This document shows, in pieces, positions 8,082-16,546 of a DNA stretch of 54,437 bases. Position 1 is the stretch's first letter. Every line of letters starts with the position of its first letter. Below the pieces are notes generated by a model. That model was not told where the DNA came from. It ran no database searches and saw only the letters and a program-made list of their open reading frames with translations. The DNA comes from JBEKHI01 sp050012355 (GTDB lineage Bacteria > Actinomycetota > Actinomycetes > Streptosporangiales > Streptosporangiaceae): assembly GCA_050012355.1 (NCBI GenBank), contig JBEKHI010000012.1, positions 1-54,437 on the forward strand, in the 5' to 3' direction. The position numbers were made by a program, and so were the translations under genes.

Positions 8082-8894
8082 TCATTGTCCGCACTGACGC
8101 TTGACGACGAACCTGGCGGACGCCTTCGGCGTCAGCGCGGAGTCGCTCAGCCGGATGAACGCGGCGCGGGCGGTTGCGGCATCGTCGGCCCAGACCCCGT
8201 TGCCCAGGTACGCGACATCTAGTTCTGGCGCGCCCGCGTACTCCAGGATCGTCATCGGTCCCGCCTGGAGTGCCAGCCAGACTCCGGCCGCGAACGGCAC
8301 CACCTGGAACGCGGTGCCCGATGCCAGCGCGGTGGCCTGTTCTCGCATGACGGCCGCGGTGCCGACCTCTTGCCGGAGCGCGCCTTCACCGAGGATGAAC
8401 GAGATGTCCGGCTTCGGCGCCCCGAGCATGGCTTGCTGCCGAGCCAGGGTCGCGTCGACGAGCCTGCGCCGCGTTTCGTCGTCGGTGGACGCGCTGGCCT
8501 CGGCGATCGCCTCCGCGTACGCCCGGGTCTGCAACAGCACTGGCACCTGCTGCGTCTCGTAGATCATGATCTTGGACGCGGCCGATTCCATGATCGCGTA
8601 GTCGACGAGGGCGGCGGGCAGCACATCCATGAAGGACCGCCACCATCCGTTCCCGCCGAGCGGGCGCGCGAGCGCCAGCAAAGTCTCCTGCACCTTGCTG
8701 TCCACGCTGTACTCGCCAAGCAACTGGCGCAGTTCGCGGGGCGTGATGCCACGCTGCCCGGTCTCGATCCGGCTCACCTTGGACCGGTGGCACTCCAGCA
8801 GGTGCGCCGCGTCGTCAAGCGAGTAGCCCAGACCGTGCCGGTACTCGCGCAGCGCCCGGCCAACCAGCCGACGCCGCACGGGGATGGCTGCCAT
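8082..8894 (-). CDS. XRE-type regulator with DUF5753-type ligand domain
   Basis: A 270-residue DNA-binding protein of a class abundant in streptomycetes and relatives. A helix-turn-helix occupies about residues 10-65 (LGYSLDDAAHLLECHRSKVS, then RIETGQRG). The C-terminal 200 residues match the DUF5753 pattern (VPVLLQTRAYAEAI, RRRLVDATLARQQ, FQVVPFAAG). Members are often paired with a small DUF397 protein; none is adjacent here. ATG at 8894 is used rather than the TTG directly before it. Upstream lie tandem palindromes (8990-9016) suitable for autoregulation. Confidence 0.85.
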   Translation of the reverse strand: MAAIPVRRRLVGRALREYRHGLGYSLDDAAHLLECHRSKVSRIETGQRGITPRELRQLLGEYSVDSKVQETLLALARPLGGNGWWRSFMDVLPAALVDYAIMESAASKIMIYETQQVPVLLQTRAYAEAIAEASASTDDETRRRLVDATLARQQAMLGAPKPDISFILGEGALRQEVGTAAVMREQATALASGTAFQVVPFAAGVWLALQAGPMTILEYAGAPELDVAYLGNGVWADDAATARAAFIRLSDSALTPKASARFVVKRQCGQ

Positions 8895-8989
8895 CAAGGA
8901 ATTCCCTTTCTTCCCGAACGACGGGACAATTTACTCAGCTCCCGCCAAGCTCAGATCACCATAGAGTGGGCGATATCAGAAATGCAACT

Positions 8990-9016
8990 GGCAAAATTGC
9001 GAACGGCAACATTGCC
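8990..9016. promoter_or_regulatory. Tandem operator-like palindromes upstream of the XRE gene
   Basis: GGCAACATTGCC (9005-9016) is a perfect palindrome with a 2-bp centre, and GGCAAAATTGCG (8990-9001) is a near copy centred 15 bp away. On the minus strand they run into a possible promoter (TTGCAT about 8987-8982, TATGGT about 8963-8958) for the XRE gene. Confidence 0.45.
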
Positions 9017-9020
9017 AATT

Positions 9021-9045
9021 ACTGGCCTAATAATTAATGGCCAGT
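9021..9045. promoter_or_regulatory. Inverted repeat in AT-rich spacer
   Basis: ACTGGCC (9021-9027) and GGCCAGT (9039-9045) form perfect 7-bp arms around the AT-only loop TAATAATTAAT. The gap 8898-9279 holds this, the operator pair, repeat W copy B and a terminator, and no gene. Confidence 0.4.
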
Positions 9046-9073
9046 TTGCGGAGCGCCGAAGATGGCCCCATGT

Positions 9074-9127
9074 CTGGTGAGTACCGCACTGACCAGCAAA
9101 GAGTCTGGGTAATGCAGCACTCACCAG
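9074..9127 (+). repeat. Dispersed palindromic repeat W, copy B
   Basis: The most regular copy. Outer arms CTGGTGAGT and ACTCACCAG are perfect 9-bp complements, with GCA and TGC inside them. The inner stem CCAG and CTGG encloses CAAAGAGT. Total 54 bp. Confidence 0.75.
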
Positions 9128-9243
9128 CAACGGAATCCCGTCACGGGCCCGGCTCGGCCGGGTCATTTGCCGGCAGATGGATTGGCTGGAAAAGCTGTCC
9201 GATATGAGAACTTTCTTCGCGTGCGAGATTGTCCGCGAATAAC

Positions 9244-9263
9244 TTAGGAAAAGGATTTCCTAA
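9244..9263 (-). terminator. AT-rich hairpin downstream of the LysR gene
   Basis: TTAGGAAA and TTTCCTAA form a perfect 8-bp stem around AGGA, 17 bases past the LysR stop. On the minus strand it is followed by GTTATT. The low GC is unlike the other terminators here. Confidence 0.45.
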
Positions 9264-9279
9264 TGGCAACCTGATGCGA

Positions 9280-10056
9280 TTAGGAAACCGGACCGCTCAG
9301 CAGTGCCTGCGCTGACTTGCGGAACTCCGCCACCAGCCGGCTGCGATCATCCGCGCGGGTGGCCAGTACGACGGGAACCGGGTCCACCCCTTCCAGCGGG
9401 ACGTAGGTGAGGTCGGAACGCAGGCCGTCTAGCCGCGAACCGGCCGGAACGATGCCCACGGCCTGCCCGGTGGCGATGAGCTCGTACTTGTCCTCGATGG
9501 TCGAGACCAAGGGCCCGTCGGGCGCGGGACTACCGTCGGGCCTCGGGTCGATGCGCCACAACGCGTTCCAGTCATCGTCCGTGACCCGGGGAAGCGGTTC
9601 GTCGGCAATGTCGTCCAGGGTGACGGATTCCTTGCCGGCCAGCCGGTGGTCGAGCGGTACCACGACCACGCGGGGCTCGTCGTAGAGGATCGTCACGTGC
9701 AGCCCCTCGGCCTTGATCGGCAGCCGGGTCACGACGGCGTCCACCCGGTGGTCGAGCAGCGCCTCGCGCGACTCGCTCCAGTCCAGGTGCAACGTGGCGA
9801 TTTCGGCATCGGGGTGCTTTCGGCGCAGGTCCCGGATGGCCGGGGTGATGATGATGCTCGTGGTGTAACCGACGGTGACCCGGCTGCGGTCGAACAGCCG
9901 GGCGCCGAGCTGCTGTTCCAGGCGCCGGATCTGCCGGCTCAGCGATGGCTGCGCGACGTGGAGCACCTCGGCGGCGCGGCCGAAGTGCCGCTGGTCGGCG
10001 ACGACGGTGAAGTACCGCACCAGCCGCAGGTCAAGGTCGGCCGGCGAGTCGGGCAT
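9280..10056 (-). CDS. LysR-family regulator lacking the linker helix
   Basis: Cytosolic transcription regulator of 258 residues, about 40-50 shorter than usual. The winged helix-turn-helix is intact (RYFTVVADQRHFGRAAEVLH, then QPSLSRQIRRLEQQLGARLF). LFDRSR (residues 54-59) then passes directly into VTVGYTTSIII, the first strand of the effector domain. The long linker helix that normally follows (the LTPAG region and dimerisation helix) is missing, in frame. The rest of the effector domain runs normally to the end. Without the linker helix the usual dimer and tetramer cannot form, so it is either a decayed gene or an altered regulator. It is divergent from the rRNA methyltransferase gene. Confidence 0.85.
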   Translation of the reverse strand: MPDSPADLDLRLVRYFTVVADQRHFGRAAEVLHVAQPSLSRQIRRLEQQLGARLFDRSRVTVGYTTSIIITPAIRDLRRKHPDAEIATLHLDWSESREALLDHRVDAVVTRLPIKAEGLHVTILYDEPRVVVVPLDHRLAGKESVTLDDIADEPLPRVTDDDWNALWRIDPRPDGSPAPDGPLVSTIEDKYELIATGQAVGIVPAGSRLDGLRSDLTYVPLEGVDPVPVVLATRADDRSRLVAEFRKSAQALLSGPVS

Positions 10057-10094
10057 GTGCTCAGTCTAAGTCGGGCGCCCGTAGGCTGGCGGTC

Positions 10095-10955
10095 ATGGAT
10101 GGCGTGACTGCTCTCGCGGCGGTGGGCCGCTACCTGCGCTGTCCAGTGTGCACGGCCGAGGTCACGCTGGACGGCGGCCAGTTGCGCTGTGACCTGGGAC
10201 ACAGCTTCGACGTGGCGCGCCAGGGTTACGTCAACCTCACCGGTGGCCGCCGGGGTCCCGGGACCGCGGATAGCGCGGAGATGGTGGCCGCCCGGGAGAG
10301 ATTTCTTGGCCGCGGGCACTACCAGCCGCTCGCGGACCGGCTGCGCTCGGTGGCCTCCGGCCTGCCATCCGAGGGGCCGGCGGCCAAGGGCCTAGTCGTC
10401 GATCTCGCGGGCGGGACCGGGTACTACCTCGCCGCGGTGCTGGACGGGCTGCCCGGGCGTTACGGCCTGTGCGTGGACCTGTCGGTTCCGGCCCTGCGGC
10501 GAGCCGCCCGGGCCCACCCGAGGGCGGCGGCCATCGCGGCCGACGTCTGGAAGGACCTGCCGCTCGCGACCGGCTCGGCGGGCCTGGTGCTCAGCGTCTT
10601 CGGGCCGCGCAACCCGGACGAGATCCGCCGGATACTCGCACCCGGCGGTGCGCTGCTCATCGTGACACCGGCCCCCGGTCACCTGAGCGAACTGCGTGAG
10701 CCAGTTGGCATGATCGGGGTGGACGAGCGCAAGCCGGAACGCCTCGCCGAGTCGTTCGGCGGTTACGTGCGGGCCGACGCTGGCGACGTTATGGTCAAAA
10801 TGTGCCTTGATCATGCCGAAGCGGGCGCGGTGGTGATGATGGGGCCGAGCGCGCACCACGTGTCCGCCGGGCAGCTAGCCGACCGGCTGCGGGCGCTGCC
10901 CGACCCGGTCTCCGTGACGGCTGAGCTACGAGTCCAGCTGTACCTGAACGTCTAG
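10095..10955 (+). CDS. RlmA-type 23S rRNA (guanine-N1) methyltransferase
   Basis: S-adenosylmethionine-dependent methyltransferase of 286 residues. The N-terminal zinc finger is complete: C16, C19, C32 and H36 (CPVC, then CDLGH), followed by the family hallmark GYVNLTGGRRGPG. The SAM-binding loop is VVDLAGGTGYY (about 100-110), and SVFGPRNPDEIRRILAPGG is the post-II region. Gram-positive homologues methylate G748 of 23S rRNA and can give resistance to tylosin-type macrolides, whereas enterobacterial RlmA acts at G745. Which base is modified here cannot be told from sequence. Its 3' end overlaps the convergent XRE gene by 30 bases. Confidence 0.88.
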   Translation: MDGVTALAAVGRYLRCPVCTAEVTLDGGQLRCDLGHSFDVARQGYVNLTGGRRGPGTADSAEMVAARERFLGRGHYQPLADRLRSVASGLPSEGPAAKGLVVDLAGGTGYYLAAVLDGLPGRYGLCVDLSVPALRRAARAHPRAAAIAADVWKDLPLATGSAGLVLSVFGPRNPDEIRRILAPGGALLIVTPAPGHLSELREPVGMIGVDERKPERLAESFGGYVRADAGDVMVKMCLDHAEAGAVVMMGPSAHHVSAGQLADRLRALPDPVSVTAELRVQLYLNV

Positions 10956-11777
10956 AACTGGCGGCCGCGCGGTCAGCGAGGCGAGCAGCGCGAGCTTCTC
11001 GGCGCTCTCGGTGCCCGCTTTCGCGTGGTAAACAACCAGCATCTGGCTCGGTGCGCCGAAGACCTGCAGCTTTTCCATCGAGAGCGTTAGCTCCCCGACC
11101 TGTGGATGGTTCAGCCGGATCACCCGGTCCACCCTGGGGTAAATGTCCTGCCGGGCCCACAGTCGCCGGAATTGCTCGCTACCCAGCGACAATTCGCCGA
11201 CCAGCTCGACGAAACGCGGGTCGTCGGTATCGCTGCCCACCACCTGCCGGAAGGCCGCGACCAGGTACCCGGTCGCTTTCTCCCAGTCCAGGTAGAGCGC
11301 CCGCTCGGCCGGGTCGAGGAACACGGACCTGAGCCGGTTCTCCCCGACCCGCTGGTTGGGTGACAGCGCACTGGCGAGCGCGTTGGAGGCCAGGATGTCG
11401 AAGTACCTGCCCTCGACGAAGGCCGGTACGCCGAGGACGTCGAGCAGTTGCCCCATGCTGGCCGGGACCGTTTCCTTCCTAGGGCGGCGCCGCTTTTTCG
11501 GCCGCGGCGCGGTGAGGCTGAGCAGGTAGTCGGTGGCCGCGTCGTCTAGCAGCAGGACCCGGGCCAGCGCCTCGAGGACCTGCGCCGACGGGTTGCGGTC
11601 CCGGCCCTGCTCCAGCCTCAGGTAGTAGTCAGCGCTAATTCCGGCGAGCATCGCGACCTCTTCCCGCCGCAGCCCGGCCACCCGGCGGACCCCGCCCGGC
11701 GGCAGCCCGACGTCCTCGGGCCGCACCTGCTCGCGGCGGGCCCGCAGGTAATCACCGAGCATGTTGTTCTCGCTCAC
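10926..11777 (-). CDS. XRE regulator with MmyB-like ligand-binding domain
   Basis: A 283-residue regulator. The N-terminal helix-turn-helix (about 8-75) carries the family string VAGLRREEVAMLAGISADYY and RLEQGRDRNPS. The C-terminal two thirds match the MmyB/MltR ligand domain (FDILASNALASALSP, WEKATGYLVAAFR, GELTLSMEKLQVFG, YHAKAGTES). Members commonly control a neighbouring oxidoreductase. Here an aldo/keto reductase starts about 100 bases away on the other strand, making it the likely target. A basic linker PRPKKRRRPRK separates the domains. Confidence 0.88.
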   Translation of the reverse strand: MSENNMLGDYLRARREQVRPEDVGLPPGGVRRVAGLRREEVAMLAGISADYYLRLEQGRDRNPSAQVLEALARVLLLDDAATDYLLSLTAPRPKKRRRPRKETVPASMGQLLDVLGVPAFVEGRYFDILASNALASALSPNQRVGENRLRSVFLDPAERALYLDWEKATGYLVAAFRQVVGSDTDDPRFVELVGELSLGSEQFRRLWARQDIYPRVDRVIRLNHPQVGELTLSMEKLQVFGAPSQMLVVYHAKAGTESAEKLALLASLTARPPVLDVQVQLDS

Positions 11778-11878
11778 ATCTCCACGGTAACCGCGCTGGT
11801 CAGGGCCTGGGTGGTCCCCTCACTCCTAGGATCACTGATCCTCTTCCTCTTTCTCTCGCGGCGGGGAAGACTGAAGGC

Positions 11879-12724
11879 ATGGCAAAGACATTCACTATGG
11901 CCCCGGACCTCACCGTCAACCGCATGGGTTACGGCGCGATGCAGCTGGCCGGGCCGGGCGTATTCGGTCCGCCGGCCGATCGCGACGCCGCCATCGCCGT
12001 ACTGCGCGCGGCGGTCGAGTTGGGGATCAACCACATCGACACGTCCGACTACTACGGACCGCACATCACTAACCAGCTCATCAACGAGGCTCTGCACCCA
12101 TACCAGGACGATCTGCGCATCGTGACCAAGGTGGGGGCGAAGCGGGACGCTGAGGGTGGCTGGCCGCACGCGCGTTCGCCACGAGAGCTGCGCGAGCAGA
12201 TCCACGACAACCTCCGCAACCTGGGGCTCGACGTGCTCGACGTGGTCAACCTGCGGATCGGTGGTTTCAGCGCACCGGAGCCCGGCTCGGTCGCCGAGTC
12301 GTTCGGCGCGCTGGCGGAGATGCGGCAGGAGGGCCTGATCCGGCATCTTGGCATCAGCACCGCTAACGCTGAGCAGATCGCCGAGGCCCAGTCGATCGCG
12401 CCGGTCGTCTGCGTGCAGAACCTCTACAACCTCGCCAACCGGGACGATGACCACCTAATCGATTCCCTCGCCAAGCAGGGCATCGCGTACGTGCCGTACT
12501 TCCCGCTCGGCGGGTTCAGCCCGCTGCAGTCCAGCGAGCTGAACGCGGTCGCCGCTCGCCTCGGGACGACCCCGATGGCCGTCGCGCTGGCCTGGCTGCT
12601 GCACCGTTCGCCGAACATCCTGCTCATTCCCGGCACGTCATCGCTCGACCACCTGCGCGCGAACGTGGCCGCCGCGGACCTGGCACTGCCCGATGACGCC
12701 CTGGCCGAACTGGACTCGATCTAA
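11879..12724 (+). CDS. Aldo/keto reductase family oxidoreductase
   Basis: NADPH-dependent cytosolic oxidoreductase of 281 residues with a TIM barrel. D54 and Y59 (HIDTSDYYG) and K84 (TKVG) fit three of the four catalytic residues. The fourth, normally His in a YLH-type strand, is replaced: the strand reads VVNLRIGG. This occurs in a subgroup of bacterial members whose substrates are poorly defined. The C-terminal cofactor site LLIPGTSSLDHLRANV is present. It is divergent from the MmyB-type XRE gene and overlaps the MarR stop by four bases at its 3' end. Confidence 0.88.
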   Translation: MAKTFTMAPDLTVNRMGYGAMQLAGPGVFGPPADRDAAIAVLRAAVELGINHIDTSDYYGPHITNQLINEALHPYQDDLRIVTKVGAKRDAEGGWPHARSPRELREQIHDNLRNLGLDVLDVVNLRIGGFSAPEPGSVAESFGALAEMRQEGLIRHLGISTANAEQIAEAQSIAPVVCVQNLYNLANRDDDHLIDSLAKQGIAYVPYFPLGGFSPLQSSELNAVAARLGTTPMAVALAWLLHRSPNILLIPGTSSLDHLRANVAAADLALPDDALAELDSI

Positions 12725-13146
12725 CGCCGGACAGCTTCGGCTAGTTCCTCCATGGCGGGGACCGCGGCGAGCAGGGTCGCGGCGGTTTCCTCGGGGAGCG
12801 TCTTCAGGCAGTCGTTGAGCACCCGGGTCCTTTCGTCGCGTATCCGCTCATGGACCTGCTCGCCGTCCGGGGTGACCTGGACCCGGGCCGCGCGCAGGTC
12901 GCTGGGATCGGGCAGGCGGCGGATCAGGCCCGAGTCGTCAAGGACCCGGACGACCCGCGACACCATGGTGGGGTTCAGGCCCTCGAGTTCCGCCAGCTCG
13001 GCTAGGCCCAGCGGGCCGCGAAACCGGATCAGGGCGAGTACTGAGTACTGAGTCGGGGTCAGGCCTTGACCCGTGGACGCGTCGTTGAGCTGGCGGGCGA
13101 GCCGGCCGATCACCGCCCGCAGTCGTGCTACCAGTTCGACATCCAT
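12721..13146 (-). CDS. MarR-family repressor
   Basis: A 141-residue winged-helix regulator. The core LTPTQYSVLALIRFRGPLGL, then LAELEGLNPTMVSRVVRVLD and the wing RRLPDPSDLRAARV are typical. ATG at 13146 is chosen because CGGGAG lies six bases upstream; a frame extension to 13185 would start inside the palindrome and adds a poor N-terminus. It is divergent from a DHA2 drug exporter with the perfect palindrome between them, the classic layout in which MarR represses itself and the pump until a ligand binds. Confidence 0.9.
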   Translation of the reverse strand: MDVELVARLRAVIGRLARQLNDASTGQGLTPTQYSVLALIRFRGPLGLAELAELEGLNPTMVSRVVRVLDDSGLIRRLPDPSDLRAARVQVTPDGEQVHERIRDERTRVLNDCLKTLPEETAATLLAAVPAMEELAEAVRR

Positions 13147-13171
13147 CTGCTGCTCCCGGGACCAGTCTTGA

Positions 13172-13189
13172 TTGCTTGCTGGCAAGCAA
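13172..13189. promoter_or_regulatory. MarR operator palindrome
   Basis: TTGCTTGC and GCAAGCAA form perfect 8-bp arms around TG, between the MarR start (13146) and the exporter start (13205). TTGCTT could also act as the -35 box, with TATCTA at about 13196 as the -10, which would put the exporter transcript start almost at its GTG (leaderless). Confidence 0.75.
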
Positions 13190-13204
13190 GTAGTCTATCT
13201 ATAT

Positions 13205-14605
13205 GTGACGACCATCGGAAACAAGCCGGCTCCCGCGTCCGTCGCCGCTGACGGCCTGGACCGGCGGAAGCTGGTCTTCTTCATTGTTTCCATCGGTTTG
13301 TTCATGGCATCGATTGACCAGACCATTGTCGCTACCGCGCTGCCGGATATCGAACGGGACCTGCGCGCGTCGGTCAACTGGAGTGCCTGGACGATCACGA
13401 TCTACGCGCTCGGTCAGGTTATCGCCATGCCGATGGCTGGCAAGCTCAGTGACATGTACGGCCGCAAGACCGTCTTCATGGTCGCGACCGCGGTGTTCAC
13501 CATCTCCTCGCTGTGCTGCGGCTTCTCGGGAAACATCGTCGCGCTGCTTATCCCGCGGTTCATCCAGGCACTCGGCGGGGGCGCGTTCATGCCGTCCGCC
13601 ACCGGTATCGTGTCCGACCACTTCGGCGCCGAACGCGATCGCGCGGTCGGGATGTTCACCTCCATCCTCCCGGTGGGCGGGATCATCGGGCCCATCATCG
13701 GCGGCATCTTCGTCACCTACTGGTCGTGGCGCGGAATCTTCCTGGTGAACGTGCCGATCGGGGTCATCCTCGTCGTGCTGACCGCGCGGTTCATCCCGCG
13801 CAACGCGACGCGGACCCGGGAGTCCATCGACCTGCGGGGGATTGGCTTGCTCGCGGTGCTGATCGTGACCGCGATGTTCGGCATCTCCTACCTGGGCAGC
13901 GGGCGGGTCCCGCTGGACAGTCCGGTCTTTCTCGGCTGCGAGGTGGTGTCCGTCGTCGCGCTGGCGGCCTTCGTCCGGCATTCGCGCCGTCACCGCGCGC
14001 CGTTCGTTTCTTACCATCTGCTGCGGGGACGCGGGTTCGGGGTCATGAACCTGATCAACTTCGTCTACGGAGCCGCCGCGCTGGGTTTCGCCGCCCTGGT
14101 GCCGTTGTACGCCGAGGACAGGTACCACCTAGCGGCGCTCGGCGCGGGCACGTTGCTCACCGCGCGAGCGGTTGGCATGATCGCGATCGCCGGCGTGGCC
14201 GCGATGGCGCTGCGGCGGACCGGCTACCGGTTGCCGATGATCGCCGGGTTCGTGATCCTGGCTGGTGGCCTAGTGATGATGTGGATGAGACCGGCCGGGC
14301 TGTCTCCTTATGGTTGGCTGGCCATCGCGGCCGCGCTCACCGGTTGCGGTATGGGCGTCTCGGTCCCCGCGTCGAACAACGCCAGCCTGCAACTCGCCCC
14401 GGATCAGGTGGCGGCCATCGCGGGACTGCGCGGCATGTTCCGCCAGTCGGGGGCCATCACAGCGGTCTCGATCACCACCGCCCTCGCGGCCCGCAGCATC
14501 CATCCGGGCCTCGTGGAGGCGCGTGTCTTCCTAGCCTTCGCTGTCCTGCTCATCGTCATCCTCCCGCTGATCGCCCTTGTCCCCGACCACCACGGCAACT
14601 GGTAA
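13205..14605 (+). CDS. DHA2-family MFS drug exporter
   Basis: Integral membrane proton antiporter of 466 residues, QacA/EmrB type, probably exporting hydrophobic or cationic drugs. Hallmarks are FMASIDQTIVATALPDIERD in helix 1 (DHA2 motif D1), WTITIYALGQVIAMPMAGKL, SDMYGRKTVF (motif A) and the motif C region LPVGGIIGPIIGG. Many further hydrophobic segments follow, consistent with about 14 helices. GTG at 13205 is used; no Shine-Dalgarno precedes it, which fits a leaderless message. Control by the divergent MarR is strongly implied by the intervening palindrome. Confidence 0.9.
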   Translation: MTTIGNKPAPASVAADGLDRRKLVFFIVSIGLFMASIDQTIVATALPDIERDLRASVNWSAWTITIYALGQVIAMPMAGKLSDMYGRKTVFMVATAVFTISSLCCGFSGNIVALLIPRFIQALGGGAFMPSATGIVSDHFGAERDRAVGMFTSILPVGGIIGPIIGGIFVTYWSWRGIFLVNVPIGVILVVLTARFIPRNATRTRESIDLRGIGLLAVLIVTAMFGISYLGSGRVPLDSPVFLGCEVVSVVALAAFVRHSRRHRAPFVSYHLLRGRGFGVMNLINFVYGAAALGFAALVPLYAEDRYHLAALGAGTLLTARAVGMIAIAGVAAMALRRTGYRLPMIAGFVILAGGLVMMWMRPAGLSPYGWLAIAAALTGCGMGVSVPASNNASLQLAPDQVAAIAGLRGMFRQSGAITAVSITTALAARSIHPGLVEARVFLAFAVLLIVILPLIALVPDHHGNW

Positions 14606-14650
14606 CGGCGCCGCGCTCTCGTGGCACACCGCCGCACTCTCGCCCGACAT

Positions 14651-14673
14651 AACCGAAATATCCGGTATGCCGG
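14651..14673 (+). repeat. Dispersed repeat X, copy 1
   Basis: AACCGAAATATCCGGTATGC followed by CGGG, nearly the same as the copy at 26121 (ACCCGAAATATCCGTCATGC, CGG). Each lies a short way upstream of a Y module. Confidence 0.5.
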
Positions 14674-14684
14674 GTCTGTGCAAC

Positions 14685-14738
14685 CCCATGGATGTCTCAT
14701 CGATGGCGCCATAGGCCCCTCGATGGGACATCCATGGG
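14685..14738. repeat. Dispersed repeat Y, copy 2, long hairpin
   Basis: A near-perfect stem of about 25 bp with loop ATA. The left arm (14685-14710) starts CCCATGGATGTCTCATCGA; the right arm (14714-14738) ends CGATGGGACATCCATGGG. It lies between the exporter and a convergent membrane-protein gene and could also end transcription. The left arm aligns with Y copies at 6.0 and 26.2 kb but has different stem bases matched by its own right arm. Confidence 0.7.
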
Positions 14739-14765
14739 CATCGGGGGCAGGCCGCGCCGCAAACG

Positions 14766-15134
14766 CTAGCGCCACAGGCGAAGCGTTGTCACCACCAGCA
14801 CCACCAGTGCGGGAACGAACACCCAGCCGGCGTGCGTGATCGAGCCGGCGATACCCGCGACGAGGATGACCACGGCGAGCGGCGCGGTGATCTTGGCGAC
14901 GGAAACCGGTCCGAAAGCGGTCAGGACCGCCAGCGGTATCGGCGCGATCGCGAGCAGCAGCGATGCCCACGTCACCGGGACGGGGACGGAGCCGTTAAGC
15001 GCGGAGATCGTGATGAGCTGCGCGCCGACGCACAGAAACAGCGAGGCCTGCCGCCACTTCCAGTACGGCGCCGATGGAACAACCGCGTCTTCTGGGTGGA
15101 AGGCGGAAGATGTAGAACGCTGCGGGATGGTCAT
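14766..15134 (-). CDS. Small membrane protein, unknown function
   Basis: 122 residues with a polar N-terminal 30 and then four hydrophobic segments (about 31-48, 53-72, 78-95, 100-118), so a four-helix integral membrane protein is likely. I recognise no motif. Start ATG has GGAGCG seven bases upstream. It is the last gene of a minus-strand row (peptide, ABC exporter, MFS exporter, this gene), 67 bases after the MFS stop. A role in export or self-protection is inference from position only. Confidence 0.65.
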   Translation of the reverse strand: MTIPQRSTSSAFHPEDAVVPSAPYWKWRQASLFLCVGAQLITISALNGSVPVPVTWASLLLAIAPIPLAVLTAFGPVSVAKITAPLAVVILVAGIAGSITHAGWVFVPALVVLVVTTLRLWR

Positions 15135-15201
15135 GATGCGCTCCTTCGCACGAATGACGAATACGCGCCGACCAGTCTTCCCGGCTCACCTACCCGTGAC
15201 G

Positions 15202-16497
15202 CTAGACCTCCGCGACACCGCTGACAATAGGCCGGCCGCGCAAAGCGTAAACGGCGGCGATCAGGGTGCCCACGCACAGGGCGACCGAGCTGAGCCCCAG
15301 CGACCAGTGGATGCCGATGACCTCGGCGAGAAACCCCACGGTGATCCCGCTCCCGGCCCGCAGTCCGTTCGCCGCGACCCCGTACACGCCGATCACCCGG
15401 CCCCGGTCGGCGGGCGGTGCCAGCAACTGCACCACCGTCTGGCCGATCGACATCGACGCCAGGTTCGCGATGCCACCGACTACGAGCAGCCCGATCGCGA
15501 AGATGTAGCTGCCGGTGAAGGCGAAGAAAACCGTCGTTATGCCAAAAATTGCGGTACTGACGACGGTGGCCGTCACGGTCGGACGGATCCGGTCGGTGGC
15601 TTCGAGCAGGAGACCGCCGATCACCCCGCCCGCGCCGTTGGCGAACAGCAGCACGCTGTACGCGATGCCCGCCGAGCCGGCGCCGAGGTCCTGCGCGAAG
15701 ATCGGCATCGAGGTCTGCAGCGACGCGCCGATGAAGAACGAGCTAAGTCCCGCGAGCAGGATCATGCTCACCAGCACATGGTTGGTCTTGATCTGGCGCA
15801 GCACCCGCAGCGAGTCAACCAGGCCGACCCGCCGGCGCGGGGCGCCGCCATCGCGGGTGTGCCCGGTGAACTTCGTGCGGAACAGGAACAGGGTCAGCGG
15901 GATGTAGAACAAGATGTTCGTGAAAATGCCATGCACCGGGCCCAGCCCGAGCAGCAGCACCGCACCCACCACCGGGCCGAACAGCATCCCCAGGCTCTTG
16001 AACGTCGCGTTGAGCCGGACGGCACTTGGCAGCTCCTCCTGGCCGACGAAGTCGTGCAGCATGAGCTGCTCGCCAGGGCCCCAGATGCAACCGGCGCAAC
16101 CGTGCAGCACCAGCAGGAGGCAGGCCTCCCAGACATGGAGCGAGTTGGTCAGGAACAGCACGCCCCAGCTCGCGGACACGATCATGAACAGCACCTGACC
16201 GGCCTGGATGATCCGGCGGCAGTCGTACCGGTCAGCGAGCGAGCCGAAGTACACCGAGAACATCAGGAACGGCACCCAGTGGCTGATGACCTCGAACCCG
16301 GTCAGCGCGGGGGAGTGGAACTTTTCCCACAGCACCCAGTACGTGATTACGTGCTCGATGTTGTCGGCCATCATCGCCATCGCGGAGCCGAACAGGTACC
16401 GGCGGCAGTCCCGGTTGCGCAGCGCGGCGAACTTTCGCGCCGGCGCCGCTGCCTCGGGCTCGAGGACGTGAGTCGGGATCCCGCAGGCAGCGCACAT
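15202..16497 (-). CDS. MFS exporter, enterobactin-exporter (EntS) type
   Basis: A 431-residue, roughly 12-helix major facilitator. Features are the cytoplasmic loop FGSLADRYDCRRIIQAGQVL (motif A variant), the central loop around TGHTRDGGAPRRRV, and LRAGSGITVGFLAEVIG. Homologues of this group export siderophores, macrolides and peptides. The N-terminus carries an unusual short CAAC motif (residues 2-5). No Shine-Dalgarno precedes ATG at 16497. It lies 49 bases after the ABC exporter in the same direction, so co-transcription is likely. Confidence 0.85.
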   Translation of the reverse strand: MCAACGIPTHVLEPEAAAPARKFAALRNRDCRRYLFGSAMAMMADNIEHVITYWVLWEKFHSPALTGFEVISHWVPFLMFSVYFGSLADRYDCRRIIQAGQVLFMIVSASWGVLFLTNSLHVWEACLLLVLHGCAGCIWGPGEQLMLHDFVGQEELPSAVRLNATFKSLGMLFGPVVGAVLLLGLGPVHGIFTNILFYIPLTLFLFRTKFTGHTRDGGAPRRRVGLVDSLRVLRQIKTNHVLVSMILLAGLSSFFIGASLQTSMPIFAQDLGAGSAGIAYSVLLFANGAGGVIGGLLLEATDRIRPTVTATVVSTAIFGITTVFFAFTGSYIFAIGLLVVGGIANLASMSIGQTVVQLLAPPADRGRVIGVYGVAANGLRAGSGITVGFLAEVIGIHWSLGLSSVALCVGTLIAAVYALRGRPIVSGVAEV

Positions 16498-16546
16498 TTG
16501 CGCTTATTTTAGAGCGCGCTGCCGGTACCGCCGGCTGAGATGTTGG

